Below are positions 56,332-64,000 of a DNA stretch of 64,000 nucleotides, piece by piece. The stretch is from Algoriphagus marincola DSM 16067 (lineage in GTDB: Bacteria; Bacteroidota; Bacteroidia; Cytophagales; Cyclobacteriaceae). Each line of letters opens with the position of its first letter. The first letter of the stretch is position 1. Below the pieces are notes generated by a model, which was not told the origin of the DNA, searched no databases, and saw only the letters and a program-made list of their open reading frames with translations. The translations under genes were made by a program, and so were the position numbers. Location: NCBI RefSeq assembly GCF_000429405.1, contig NZ_KE386897.1, positions 318,031 through 382,030 of the forward strand, in the 5' to 3' direction.

Positions 56332-57684
56332 ATGAAAAAACCTCTTTTCCTTTCGCTTTTTCTGATTTTCACCACATTCCCAGCTTTTTCCCAATATCAG
56401 ATAATCACCGGAGGCTGGGTTTATGATACCGAGACTAAGGCCTTTAAAAAGAATTCGGCCATTTATGTGGTCAACGGCTTATTTGGAACGGGCAGCGAAA
56501 ATATCACCAACTGGCAGGTCAAGAAGCTTTCAGATGAGGATTATATTCTGCCGGGTCTAATCGACCTGCATGCCCACTATCGGGTAAGCTATGAGGGGAA
56601 GGCCTATGATGATACGGTAGCGATGCCAAAGATTTTTCTGGCAAATGGAGTCACCAGCACCTTTCCCGCAGGTGAAATTGAACCGGAGAAAATGTGGGAT
56701 TTGCAGCAAAAAATCGATGCAGGACAAATCCCTGGGCCTAGAATACTCCACTCGGGTCCATACTTTGGCACAGCAGCACCCGATTGGAACCCGGATATTT
56801 CAGAGTCTCAAATTAGGCAACGAGTCGATGAGTGGGCTAGGCGGGGAGCTTATGGTTTTAAAGCCAAGGGTGTAAATGCAGAGCAACTCAAAGTATTGAT
56901 CGATCAGGCTCACAAGCATGGACTGACTGTCACCGGGCATTTGAATTCCGGCTACCGAAACTCCGTCAATCCTCAGGAAGCCATTGAAATGGGAATTGAT
57001 CGTGTCGAACATTTTTTGGGTGGAAGATTATTAGCGGATTCGGTAGACGCCTATCAAAGTTTAAAGTCTCTAGATCCCTCAGATCCAAGGTTGGATGAGA
57101 TTATTCAATTGTATATCGATAATGGGGTTTACTTTGACGCCACATTGGCTACCTATGGAGCAATTGGCATGGTTGATTCGCCCATTTTCTTTGACTTCGC
57201 GATTGAGAATGAATATTTCACGCCCTATACCCGTGATATTATTCGATCCAAAACAGCTTCTGCCTTTAATGAGCTTTGTGCTTTGATCTATCCGGTGAAG
57301 CAGCAAACACTCAAGCGCTTTTATGATGCCGGTGGCTTAATTACCGTAGGTACCGATAGACCCTTACTTTTGGATAATTACCTGGGTGGAGGGATAGGTG
57401 GTTTTTTCATTCATCGGGAAATGGCAGCAATGGTCGAGATCGGGATTCCTGCTGGAGAGGTGATTTATTTAGCCACTCAACAAAATGCGGAGGCTCTTGG
57501 AATAGCTGACAAAGCGGGTAGCATCAGCCCTGGCAAATGGGCGGATATAATGGTCATTCGGGGAAATCCTATCGAAGATATTAATCGAACCCGCAGTGTA
57601 CACACGGTGATCAAAGGAGGGAAGTTTTATTCCTCGCATGATCTGAAAAATGCCGCTAAGGGGAAGCTGGGGCCTTTGGAGTAA
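56332..57684 (+). CDS. Secreted amidohydrolase (metal-dependent)
   Basis: This 450-residue protein has a signal peptide (1-20, PAFSQ). It is an amidohydrolase-superfamily TIM barrel with metal motifs LIDLHAHYR (HxH), a Lys region YGFKAKGV, TGHLNSG and VEHFLGG (His), and VGTDRPLLL (Asp). Its C-terminal composite domain ends with ADIMVIRGNP. The imidazolonepropionase-like or prolidase-like subgroup is likely; the substrate is unknown. It is a single gene. Confidence 0.85.
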   Translation: MKKPLFLSLFLIFTTFPAFSQYQIITGGWVYDTETKAFKKNSAIYVVNGLFGTGSENITNWQVKKLSDEDYILPGLIDLHAHYRVSYEGKAYDDTVAMPKIFLANGVTSTFPAGEIEPEKMWDLQQKIDAGQIPGPRILHSGPYFGTAAPDWNPDISESQIRQRVDEWARRGAYGFKAKGVNAEQLKVLIDQAHKHGLTVTGHLNSGYRNSVNPQEAIEMGIDRVEHFLGGRLLADSVDAYQSLKSLDPSDPRLDEIIQLYIDNGVYFDATLATYGAIGMVDSPIFFDFAIENEYFTPYTRDIIRSKTASAFNELCALIYPVKQQTLKRFYDAGGLITVGTDRPLLLDNYLGGGIGGFFIHREMAAMVEIGIPAGEVIYLATQQNAEALGIADKAGSISPGKWADIMVIRGNPIEDINRTRSVHTVIKGGKFYSSHDLKNAAKGKLGPLE

Positions 57685-57752
57685 TTTGGGTCTTGAGATG
57701 ACTTCCCTTTGTGAAAAATCAAAAGAAGTTTGGTTCAAGTGTTATCTTCAGA

Positions 57753-58610
57753 TTATTGCTGACTATTTTTTTCAAGATATCTGGTTTGGAGCACCGGTTC
57801 TTCTTCATCACTTATGAGCTTAAATAAAATCGGATCACTCAAAATCCGGGAAATTGGAATTTCCTTTCCATCAACTTTGACTAGTTGACTGACCAGCCGA
57901 ATTCCATGGCTGTAATCCACATACCACTCAACGTGCCCCGCATAGACTGGCTGTATGGGTTTTCCATCCAATTGATGCCATCCATAGATGATAACTTTAT
58001 TGGATAAGTCACTGAGTTGATGGGATAGAATAATGTCCTTTTTGATTCCGGCAATGAGTTGTCCGTTTTGCCCACCTGCTTCCTTTTTTTGCAATTCGAT
58101 CTGGTTGTTGTGTTCGACAAATTTTTCTACGCTTTCATTTTGATTGGCCACTGGTTTGTAAAAAAATGGAGCCAATTTGATGGTGGCATGATCGTAAATA
58201 TGATCGCTGATTTTTGCAGTAATCAACGATCCTCCAAATAAATCGGCAAGTTTTTGAGCTGTATGTGGATTCATGGGGATTCGGCAATAATCTTCATTTG
58301 AACCTACCGCTAAATAGTCGGGCATAGCCTGGTAAATCACTTCATGCTCCTCTCCTAATGCATCTTTAAAACTCCCCTTCAATATGACCGGTTTTCTTAA
58401 AAAATCAGGCAAATTACCTGAGGATAAGGCCTTATAGATTTCTTCTTCTCGCTCAGAAAGAGGCAGAGATTTGATTCGGTGCATAAACTCTGAACCCCTT
58501 TCTGCATTTGCTTTTCTTTCAGGAATTTTAAGAAAGGTTTCTTCGGTTTGGCCAATAACCGAAAATGATAAAAATAGAAAAATTAGGAGTAAAGAAAACC
58601 TTAACTGCAT
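57753..58610 (-). CDS. Uncharacterised secreted protein with YVDYSHG motif
   Basis: This 285-residue protein has a signal peptide (1-20). No named domain was recognised. It has a conserved-looking core: YCRIPMNPHTAQKLADLFGG, IKKDIILSHQLSD, IIYGWHQLDGKPIQPV and WYVDYSHGIRLV, with several His, Asp and Ser residues that could form an active site. This motif set looks like a family spread among several phyla, but I cannot name it. It follows the nucleoside hydrolase gene by 29 bases, so the two are probably one operon. Confidence 0.6.
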   Translation of the reverse strand: MQLRFSLLLIFLFLSFSVIGQTEETFLKIPERKANAERGSEFMHRIKSLPLSEREEEIYKALSSGNLPDFLRKPVILKGSFKDALGEEHEVIYQAMPDYLAVGSNEDYCRIPMNPHTAQKLADLFGGSLITAKISDHIYDHATIKLAPFFYKPVANQNESVEKFVEHNNQIELQKKEAGGQNGQLIAGIKKDIILSHQLSDLSNKVIIYGWHQLDGKPIQPVYAGHVEWYVDYSHGIRLVSQLVKVDGKEIPISRILSDPILFKLISDEEEPVLQTRYLEKNSQQ

Positions 58611-58639
58611 AGAACACTTTGAATTATAATTAACCTACC

Positions 58640-59557
58640 TTATTCAATAGTTTCATTTAATCGTTTCCAAAAATCTTCTTCCATTAATTCTGTTTCAATC
58701 GAGGTATATATTTTCACTTTCCGACGGGTGTTTTCCTCAGGTGTCCAAAACTCCTCGGCTTTTGCCCATTCAGGGTGAATCAGCGCCTCAATGATCGCCA
58801 CATCCCACATGATCCAGCGCTTTTTTTCGGGATCTTCCTGTGTCCACCAGCGATGGTAACTCTCCCATCGATCTACCAAATAGTCCCCTAATTCGGATTT
58901 ACCCTTGAGGTGTTGATCCACTATTTCCTTTTCAAAAACTAAATGCTGACTAGTGGTAGCGGACATAATCGTCAGATCCAAATTAGGCGTATCTAAGAGA
59001 ATATTAACCGCAAGCGTATCGTTTCCTGAGTTGAATTCCTTCTTGTCAAATGTGTTTTTTTCAGGATCATGCCAGATTCCTAAGTAGTGAACCTTGATTT
59101 TAGGAATGATTCGGGGCTCCTGTAAAATGGCAGAAGCAACATTGGTACAGCTTCCCAAAATGACCAAATTCAATTTTTCATTCCCTTTCATTGCCATAGC
59201 CTCCTGAATGATAAAATCAGAGGCCGGCGATCGCTGTGCTTCTGATTTGGATCGAAGTGGAAAATTCGAACCAATGGGAAGAGGAATATCTTTTCGGTTT
59301 GCCAGTTCTACCAAGCGCTCATTGATTTCTTGGCTTTCCAAGACAGTCGAATCACTCGCTAATGGAGAAATGTGAAATTGAGCAGAACTGATTCCTCTGA
59401 TTTCTAATTTTTCTGAGCTCATAGCTCCGACCAAAGCAAACAAATCATCTACTTCATTAGCTGTGTCAGCATCGATAATTAAGGGGATCTTATTTATCTC
59501 TTGATAATTAAAGTTTATATAGAAATAAATGCTTAAAAATACTACTAATTGATTCAT
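58640..59557 (-). CDS. Nucleoside hydrolase
   Basis: This 305-residue protein of the inosine-uridine nucleoside N-ribohydrolase family has a calcium-site motif IIDADTANEVDDLFAL (DxDxxNEVDD) and a later NSGNDTLA and MWDVAIIEAL region. It cleaves N-glycosidic bonds of ribonucleosides. The ATG at 59557 (MNQLVVFLS) was chosen because the upstream frame has no coding character; the resulting N-terminus looks like a weak signal or membrane segment. The following gene, an uncharacterised secreted protein, may act with it. Confidence 0.83.
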   Translation of the reverse strand: MNQLVVFLSIYFYINFNYQEINKIPLIIDADTANEVDDLFALVGAMSSEKLEIRGISSAQFHISPLASDSTVLESQEINERLVELANRKDIPLPIGSNFPLRSKSEAQRSPASDFIIQEAMAMKGNEKLNLVILGSCTNVASAILQEPRIIPKIKVHYLGIWHDPEKNTFDKKEFNSGNDTLAVNILLDTPNLDLTIMSATTSQHLVFEKEIVDQHLKGKSELGDYLVDRWESYHRWWTQEDPEKKRWIMWDVAIIEALIHPEWAKAEEFWTPEENTRRKVKIYTSIETELMEEDFWKRLNETIE

Positions 59558-59707
59558 TCGATTTGTTCTTAATTTCTCCTTCTGAACTTTCATCCAAAAT
59601 GCGAAAATCTTTAAATTTTTCAATTTTTCAATTTTCCAATTCCAAATCCTATTTGCCATTCCCTTTTCACTCCCGTACCTTTACAGCAGAAATTAAACCC
59701 TTCAGCC

Positions 59708-60583
59708 GTGTCAAATAAAAACGTCAAAGTAGGTCTCGTTCAGCTCAGTTGCTCTGGGGATGTGGCCGAAAATATGAAGAAAACCATCGCAGGAATCCGT
59801 ACTGCCGCCCAAAAAGGCGCTCAAGTGGTTGTCCTGCAAGAACTTTTTAGATCGCTCTACTTCTGCGATGTGGAGGATTATGAAAACTTCAAATTAGCGG
59901 AAGCTATTCCTGGACCTTCTACAGATTCCCTGGGTGCTTTGGCCAAAGAACTAGGCGTAGTGATTGTCGCTTCCCTTTTTGAAAAGCGTGCGGAAGGGCT
60001 TTATCACAATACCACAGCAGTTCTAGATGCTGACGGAACTTACCTTGGCAAATATCGAAAAATGCATATCCCTGACGATCCGGGCTATTTTGAGAAGTTT
60101 TACTTCACCCCGGGCGATTTGGGTTATAAGGTTTTCCCAACCAAATTTGGCAAGATCGGCGTGCTGATCTGCTGGGATCAGTGGTATCCGGAGGCGGCTC
60201 GTATTACTGCTTTGAAAGGCGCAGACTTTTTGGTGTATCCTACGGCCATCGGTTGGCATAAGGATCAGGACCAACTCACCAATGATGAGCAATATGGCGC
60301 TTGGCAAACAATTCAGCGCTCCCATGCCGTCGCTAATGGAGTTCCGGTGGTATCTGTTAACCGTACAGGCGTAGAAGGTGAGATGCAGTTTTGGGGAGGG
60401 TCTTTTGTAGCCAACTCTTTTGGTCGGGTGGTGTACAAAGCCCCTCATCTGGAGGAGGAAGTGCATGTGGAAGAACTGGATCTGACTGGGTCGGATCGAT
60501 ACCGTACGCATTGGCCTTTTCTCCGAGATCGCCGCATTGATAGTTACGAACCGATTACCAAGCGTTACCTAGACGAGGAATAA
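59708..60583 (+). CDS. aguB: N-carbamoylputrescine amidase
   Basis: This 291-residue nitrilase-superfamily enzyme hydrolyses N-carbamoylputrescine to putrescine. The catalytic triad is visible: Glu in VVVLQELF (about 45), Lys in GKYRKMHIPDD (about 117) and Cys in GVLICWDQWYPE (about 155). The start is GTG at 59708. The next gene, agmatine deiminase, begins 2 bases after its stop, so the two enzymes form an agmatine-to-putrescine operon. Confidence 0.93.
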   Translation: MSNKNVKVGLVQLSCSGDVAENMKKTIAGIRTAAQKGAQVVVLQELFRSLYFCDVEDYENFKLAEAIPGPSTDSLGALAKELGVVIVASLFEKRAEGLYHNTTAVLDADGTYLGKYRKMHIPDDPGYFEKFYFTPGDLGYKVFPTKFGKIGVLICWDQWYPEAARITALKGADFLVYPTAIGWHKDQDQLTNDEQYGAWQTIQRSHAVANGVPVVSVNRTGVEGEMQFWGGSFVANSFGRVVYKAPHLEEEVHVEELDLTGSDRYRTHWPFLRDRRIDSYEPITKRYLDEE

Positions 60584-60585
60584 AG

Positions 60586-61659
60586 ATGGCTGATGTATTT
60601 GAATTGGCGAAAACCGGCGCAGCAACTCCTGCCGAATTGGGTTATTATTTCCCGGCGGAATTCGCTCCTCAGGAGTCCATGTGGTTGTCTTGGCCGCATA
60701 AGGAGGCAAGCTGGCCGGGAAAAATCGAGACGATTTTTGCACCCTATTCCCAGTTTATCACCGAAGTAGCCAAAGGCCAAAAAGTGAATATCAATGTGGC
60801 TGATGAAGCCATGAAAGCCTTTGCTTTGGCACATCTGGAAAAAGCCGGAGCGGACCTGAGCAAGATATTCTTTCACTTTTTCCCAACGAATGATGCTTGG
60901 TGTAGAGACCATGGACCTGCCTTTCTGATCAATCCCAAATCAGAACAGAAAAAAGCCATCGTCAAGTGGAATTACAATGCCTGGGGAGATAAGTATCCTC
61001 CTTACGATCTGGATAATCAGATTCCCATCCGAATAGCAGAAGAATTGAACCTTCCCTGCTTCAAGCCGGGAATTGTCATGGAGGGCGGTTCGGTGGAATT
61101 CAATGGGAAAGGAACACTTTTGACATCGACGGCTTGTCTCCTGAATGAGAACCGTAACCCACACCTCAGCCAAGCTCAAATCGAAAAATACCTCTGTGAC
61201 TATTATGGAGTGAAGCATATTTTATGGGTTGGAGATGGCATCATCGGGGATGATACGGATGGGCATATCGACGACATCACCCGATTCGTAAATGAAGATA
61301 CCGTGGTGACCGTGGTGGAGGAAAACAAATCCGACGAAAACCACGAGATTCTGGCCGAAAACCTTGAAATGCTAAAGAAGATGCGTCTGGAAAACGGCAA
61401 GCAGTTGAATATTGTAGAGCTTCCCATGCCTAGTCCCGTGATCTGGGAAGATCAGCGGCTTCCTGCTTCCTATGCCAATTTCTACATAGGGAATGAAGTG
61501 GTGGTGGTGCCGACTTTTCGGGATAAAAAGGATCAGAAAGCTCTTGATATCCTGAATGATTGCTTTCCGGAAAGACGAGTTATTGGAATCGATAGTACGG
61601 ATATCATCTGGGGATTGGGGAGTTTTCACTGTCTAAGTCAGCAGGAACCGGCTGTTTAG
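60586..61659 (+). CDS. aguA: Agmatine deiminase
   Basis: This 357-residue pentein-fold enzyme converts agmatine to N-carbamoylputrescine and ammonia. Motifs: MWLSWPHKEASWPG near the N-terminus, NDAWCRDHGP (Asp/Arg/His substrate region), GGSVEFNGKGTLLT, DGHIDDITRF and the catalytic Cys349 in GLGSFHCLSQQEPA. It forms an operon with aguB for polyamine synthesis. Confidence 0.96.
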   Translation: MADVFELAKTGAATPAELGYYFPAEFAPQESMWLSWPHKEASWPGKIETIFAPYSQFITEVAKGQKVNINVADEAMKAFALAHLEKAGADLSKIFFHFFPTNDAWCRDHGPAFLINPKSEQKKAIVKWNYNAWGDKYPPYDLDNQIPIRIAEELNLPCFKPGIVMEGGSVEFNGKGTLLTSTACLLNENRNPHLSQAQIEKYLCDYYGVKHILWVGDGIIGDDTDGHIDDITRFVNEDTVVTVVEENKSDENHEILAENLEMLKKMRLENGKQLNIVELPMPSPVIWEDQRLPASYANFYIGNEVVVVPTFRDKKDQKALDILNDCFPERRVIGIDSTDIIWGLGSFHCLSQQEPAV

Positions 61660-61676
61660 AAATATATTATAAGCTA

Positions 61677-61708
61677 AAAAGGCCCTTGATATTCAAGGGC
61701 CTTTTGGT
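61677..61708. terminator. Hairpin terminator after aguA
   Basis: AAAAGGCCCTTGA pairs with TCAAGGGCCTTTT (61693-61705), flanked by A and T tracts, between convergent genes. Confidence 0.85.
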
Positions 61709-62911
61709 TTACTCAATAATAGCTTGGTAGACCATTTGTCTCATTTTATCACCATAAAAGCTAGTGAATTGACTGTTTTGGGTCATGAGAAAGGATACTA
61801 TGTTTTCCTTAGGATCTATAAAAAAGTAAGTGCAATAAGCTCCATTCCAAAAATATTGTCCCTCAGACCCTATTAGGTCAGCATCTGCCAGATCGACCAA
61901 TAGCCCAAAACCTAAGCCAAAGCCATATCCTGGGTTGTAGCTAAGTCCGTCAATATGATTTTGGGTCATCAGTTCAATTGTTTTTGGACTAAGATATTGT
62001 TTACCATTCCATTCTCCACCATTGAGAAGCATTCTGGCAAAAATGGAGTAATCTTGCGCTGTAGAAAATAGCCCATGAGTACCTCCAAAAACCCTATTTC
62101 CAGAAGTTTTGGTTTGATTTGGCATTTTGATAAGTACCCCTTCCTTGGAATACCCATGAAGGGACACCATGCGTTTTGCCTGTTCATCGTTAAGGTTGTA
62201 GCCCGTATCCTTCATGCCCAAAGGATCGAAAAGTCTTTCCTTTAAGAATTGATCAAATGGCTTCCCTGAGAAAATTTCCACCATCCTAGCTGCTATGTCT
62301 GGAGAAGCAGAATAATACCACTGCTCCCCCGGTTGCCCAATTAATGGAATACTGGCAAGTGCTTTTACCCGGGATTCAATAGTTGCATGTGGCTGAGCAT
62401 AGAGTGCATCCCTTACATCAATTTCTTGTTGTGTAGATCCCAATCCGTGAGAAAAGCCAGCAGTGTGACTTAGAATTTGTGAAATCGTGATCTTTTGTTT
62501 TGCTGGTACTGTTTCTCCATTTTTTCCATCCTCAGGATCTTTCAGAACTTGAAGGTTTTTGAATTCTGGAATATAATTTTCGACTGGGTCTGTCAAGAAA
62601 AATTTCCCCTCCTCATATAACATCATCAAAGCCACGGTAGCAATAGGCTTGGTCATAGACTGAATGTAAAAAATTTGATCGCTTTGCATGGGTTTTTGAG
62701 CTTCTATATCGCTCATTCCAAAAGCTTTTTCATAAGCTTTTTCTCCATCTTTATAAATCAGGACGACTGCACCGGGGATTTTCCCTGCATTAATTTCGGT
62801 TTCTAAGAATTGATCATAGCGTTTGAGTCGTTCCTGTGATAATTGACTTTGCGCTAGTAGGGCGGAAGCGCTGATGGCTAAGAAAAGAACAAAAAGGGTT
62901 AATTTTTTCAT
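61709..62911 (-). CDS. Serine hydrolase (beta-lactamase/class C family)
   Basis: This 400-residue protein has a signal peptide (1-20). The serine beta-lactamase-like fold shows the SxxK motif in QSMTKPIA (Ser about 85), YYSASPD (YxN-like Tyr) and HGLFST (KTG-box equivalent region). Such proteins are D-alanyl-D-alanine carboxypeptidase- or esterase-like rather than true beta-lactamases. It is a single gene, upstream of a repeat-containing gap. Confidence 0.87.
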   Translation of the reverse strand: MKKLTLFVLFLAISASALLAQSQLSQERLKRYDQFLETEINAGKIPGAVVLIYKDGEKAYEKAFGMSDIEAQKPMQSDQIFYIQSMTKPIATVALMMLYEEGKFFLTDPVENYIPEFKNLQVLKDPEDGKNGETVPAKQKITISQILSHTAGFSHGLGSTQQEIDVRDALYAQPHATIESRVKALASIPLIGQPGEQWYYSASPDIAARMVEIFSGKPFDQFLKERLFDPLGMKDTGYNLNDEQAKRMVSLHGYSKEGVLIKMPNQTKTSGNRVFGGTHGLFSTAQDYSIFARMLLNGGEWNGKQYLSPKTIELMTQNHIDGLSYNPGYGFGLGFGLLVDLADADLIGSEGQYFWNGAYCTYFFIDPKENIVSFLMTQNSQFTSFYGDKMRQMVYQAIIE

Positions 62912-62912
62912 G

Positions 62913-63108
62913 TGTTTATAATTTGATTTTTAATGGCCACATGGAATCTTCGCAAGCATTCCCCGATCCATCGGGGCATACCACTGTGTTTCGCTTTGGG
63001 TCATGCTCGATTTCATCTGTTTATAATTTGTTTTTTAGAGGTCAGATGGAATCTCGCATCTTGATAGTCATATCAAAGTGTAATGGCCACATCATGCTCG
63101 ATTTCATA
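62913..63108. repeat. Imperfect direct repeats and palindrome in a non-coding gap
   Basis: TGTTTATAATTTG occurs at 62913 and 63018, each followed by a related ATGGAATCT stretch. TAATGGCCACAT occurs at 62931 and 63081, and TCATGCTCGATTTCAT at 63001 and 63092. CCCCGAT/ATCGGGG (62961-62976) is a palindrome with a 2-base loop. These may be remnants of a duplicated intergenic or regulatory segment; no gene was seen. Confidence 0.5.
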
Positions 63109-63130
63109 GTTAATTTAAAATTAGTGGTAT

Positions 63131-63820
63131 TTACGATTTGATAACTCGTCCATCCTCCATCTCAATAATTCGATGGGTTCCCGCTGCAAATTCCGGATCA
63201 TGGGTGACGATCAGCATGGTTTGGTTGAATTCTTCAGCCAGTTCTTTAAACTTATTAAAGACAATATCGGAGTTTTTCTTGTCCAAATTACCGGTAGGTT
63301 CATCGCCCATGATTAGCAAGGGGTCATTGATTAGCGCACGGGCAATGGCTACGCGTTGCTTTTGGCCTCCGGAAAGCTGATTGGCCTTTTTCAGCGCATG
63401 GTCTTCCATTTCGAATATTTTTAGCTTTTCCATCGCGCGATGCTCCAACTCTTCTCGGGAGTACTTACCTAGTTTTAAGCCTGGAATCATGACATTTTCC
63501 AAAGTTGAAAACTCATTCAGCAAATAATGAAACTGAAACACAAATCCGATTTTCTCATTTCGGATACGTGCCAAGTGGTCATGGTTTTTGTCGCTGATTA
63601 ATTCCTGATCCAGGTGCAGCTTGCCTTGATAATCCGTGTCCATGGTAGATAGGATGTAGAGCAGCGTAGATTTGCCACAGCCTGATTTGCCGACAACCGA
63701 CACGAATTCTCCCCGATTGATGGTGAAGGAGACCTGCTTGAGTACCTGATTCTTCACTGGGCTGTAAAAGTATTTGTCGATATTTTCGGCTTGTAGAACC
63801 GTCTTTTTAGTCTTGCTCAT
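63131..63820 (-). CDS. ABC transporter ATP-binding protein (LolD/MacB type)
   Basis: This 229-residue ATPase has Walker A GKSGCGKST (about 43-51), Q-loop FQFHYLL, signature LSGGQKQRVAIARAL, Walker B LLIMGDEPTGNLD and switch THD. It fits the lipoprotein-releasing or MacB-type exporter family. Its ATG overlaps the upstream permease stop as ATGA, so it is the ATPase of that exporter. Confidence 0.93.
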   Translation of the reverse strand: MSKTKKTVLQAENIDKYFYSPVKNQVLKQVSFTINRGEFVSVVGKSGCGKSTLLYILSTMDTDYQGKLHLDQELISDKNHDHLARIRNEKIGFVFQFHYLLNEFSTLENVMIPGLKLGKYSREELEHRAMEKLKIFEMEDHALKKANQLSGGQKQRVAIARALINDPLLIMGDEPTGNLDKKNSDIVFNKFKELAEEFNQTMLIVTHDPEFAAGTHRIIEMEDGRVIKS

Positions 63821-64000
63821 TTTCCTCTGATGATATCTACAGGATCTACTCCACTGGCTTTTTTGGCCGGAAAATACCCGGCCAGATAGGTGGTGATAAT
63901 GCTAAATATTCCTCCGATAAGGTAATACTGCGGATTGTAGTCCACCGGGAAGGTTTTGATCGTCGGGAGAGCCTCTGTCTCAAAAGGAACCTGATCGATC
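63817..64000 (-). CDS. ABC transporter permease (FtsX/LolC-E type), C-terminal end only
   Basis: Only the last about 60 residues are inside the window, read from the right edge to the TGA at 63817-63819. They contain a hydrophobic helix (YLIGGIFSIITTYLAGYFP) and the typical FtsX end AKKASGVDPVDIIRGK. It is the membrane partner of the ATPase gene at 63131-63820. Confidence 0.85.
   Translation of the reverse strand, partial: IDQVPFETEALPTIKTFPVDYNPQYYLIGGIFSIITTYLAGYFPAKKASGVDPVDIIRGK

Noticed and set aside
60023-60511. 162-codon open frame antisense within aguB
   Set aside because: The plus-strand frame is a full nitrilase with all catalytic residues, so the antisense frame is a shadow.
61709-62911. 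Reading the serine hydrolase as a beta-lactamase resistance gene
   Set aside because: The SxxK and Tyr motifs fit the broad class C-like family, which is mostly esterases and peptidases in Bacteroidota; nothing specific to antibiotic hydrolysis is seen.
62923-63141. 72-codon open frame on the plus strand in the repeat-containing gap
   Set aside because: It runs through the repeats and palindrome and has no recognisable features; it is likely chance.

Overview
The window looks like chromosomal DNA of a member of the Bacteroidota, most likely order Cytophagales (an Algoriphagus or Cyclobacteriaceae-like genome; this placement is inference). The evidence is a SusC/SusD pair, two giant secreted proteins ending in gliding-motility-associated (CHU_C, type IX secretion) C-terminal domains, a DUF4221-like lipoprotein, menaquinone genes, a zinc-ribbon/Nif3 pair, a Bacteroidota-type ABC-F protein, and TAnnTTTG-like promoter elements. 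Almost all of the sequence is coding, with short intergenic gaps and many clear hairpin terminators. No prophage, CRISPR array or insertion sequence was seen.

Layout. 1-5 kb: menaquinone genes (menF-like, cut by the left edge, and menI), a histidine phosphatase, a zinc-ribbon coiled-coil protein, a Nif3-like protein and lpxK. 5-9.4 kb: a putative porin, a MiaE-like tRNA hydroxylase and a MacB-like permease. 9.4-14.1 kb (minus strand): a small membrane protein, then an operon of an ABC-F protein, a sodium:solute symporter and an RlmI-like rRNA methyltransferase. 14.2-20.5 kb: two tandem paralogous secreted proteins of about 1040 residues, then galE. 21.6-23.3 kb: gamma-glutamyltransferase. 23.5-24.6 kb: three identical tRNA-Asp genes followed by a tandem array of 358-bp units. 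Each unit holds a tRNA terminator, a tiny GIY-YIG gene and a 3' tRNA-Asp fragment whose anticodon arm is replaced by a palindrome. 24.7-29.8 kb: accA, an MBL hydrolase/patatin/acyltransferase operon, a TerB-like protein and a DUF4221-like lipoprotein. 29.9-39.1 kb (minus): valS, a susD/susC pair and a CocE/NonD-type hydrolase. 39.3-43.5 kb: fumarylacetoacetase, a glycerophosphodiester phosphodiesterase, a tiny membrane protein and an uncharacterised protein. 43.6-49.6 kb: a lipoprotein sugar isomerase/epimerase, a flavin reductase, a membrane-protein/winged-helix operon with two matching operator-like palindromes, and a Na+/H+ antiporter. 49.7-59.6 kb: a BNR-repeat protein, two esterases, an amidohydrolase, an uncharacterised secreted protein and a nucleoside hydrolase. 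59.7-61.7 kb: the polyamine genes aguB-aguA. 61.7-64 kb: a serine hydrolase and an ABC exporter (ATPase plus the end of its permease, cut by the right edge).

The strongest candidate for something undescribed is the tRNA-Asp/GIY-YIG cassette array at 23.83-24.61 kb. A tiny nuclease gene is bracketed by copies of the 3' part of the neighbouring tRNA and its terminator, has been duplicated at about 98% identity, and has almost no room for its own promoter. The second most interesting signal is the pair of near-identical 27-bp operator-like boxes at 47.21 and 48.16 kb around a small winged-helix regulator gene.
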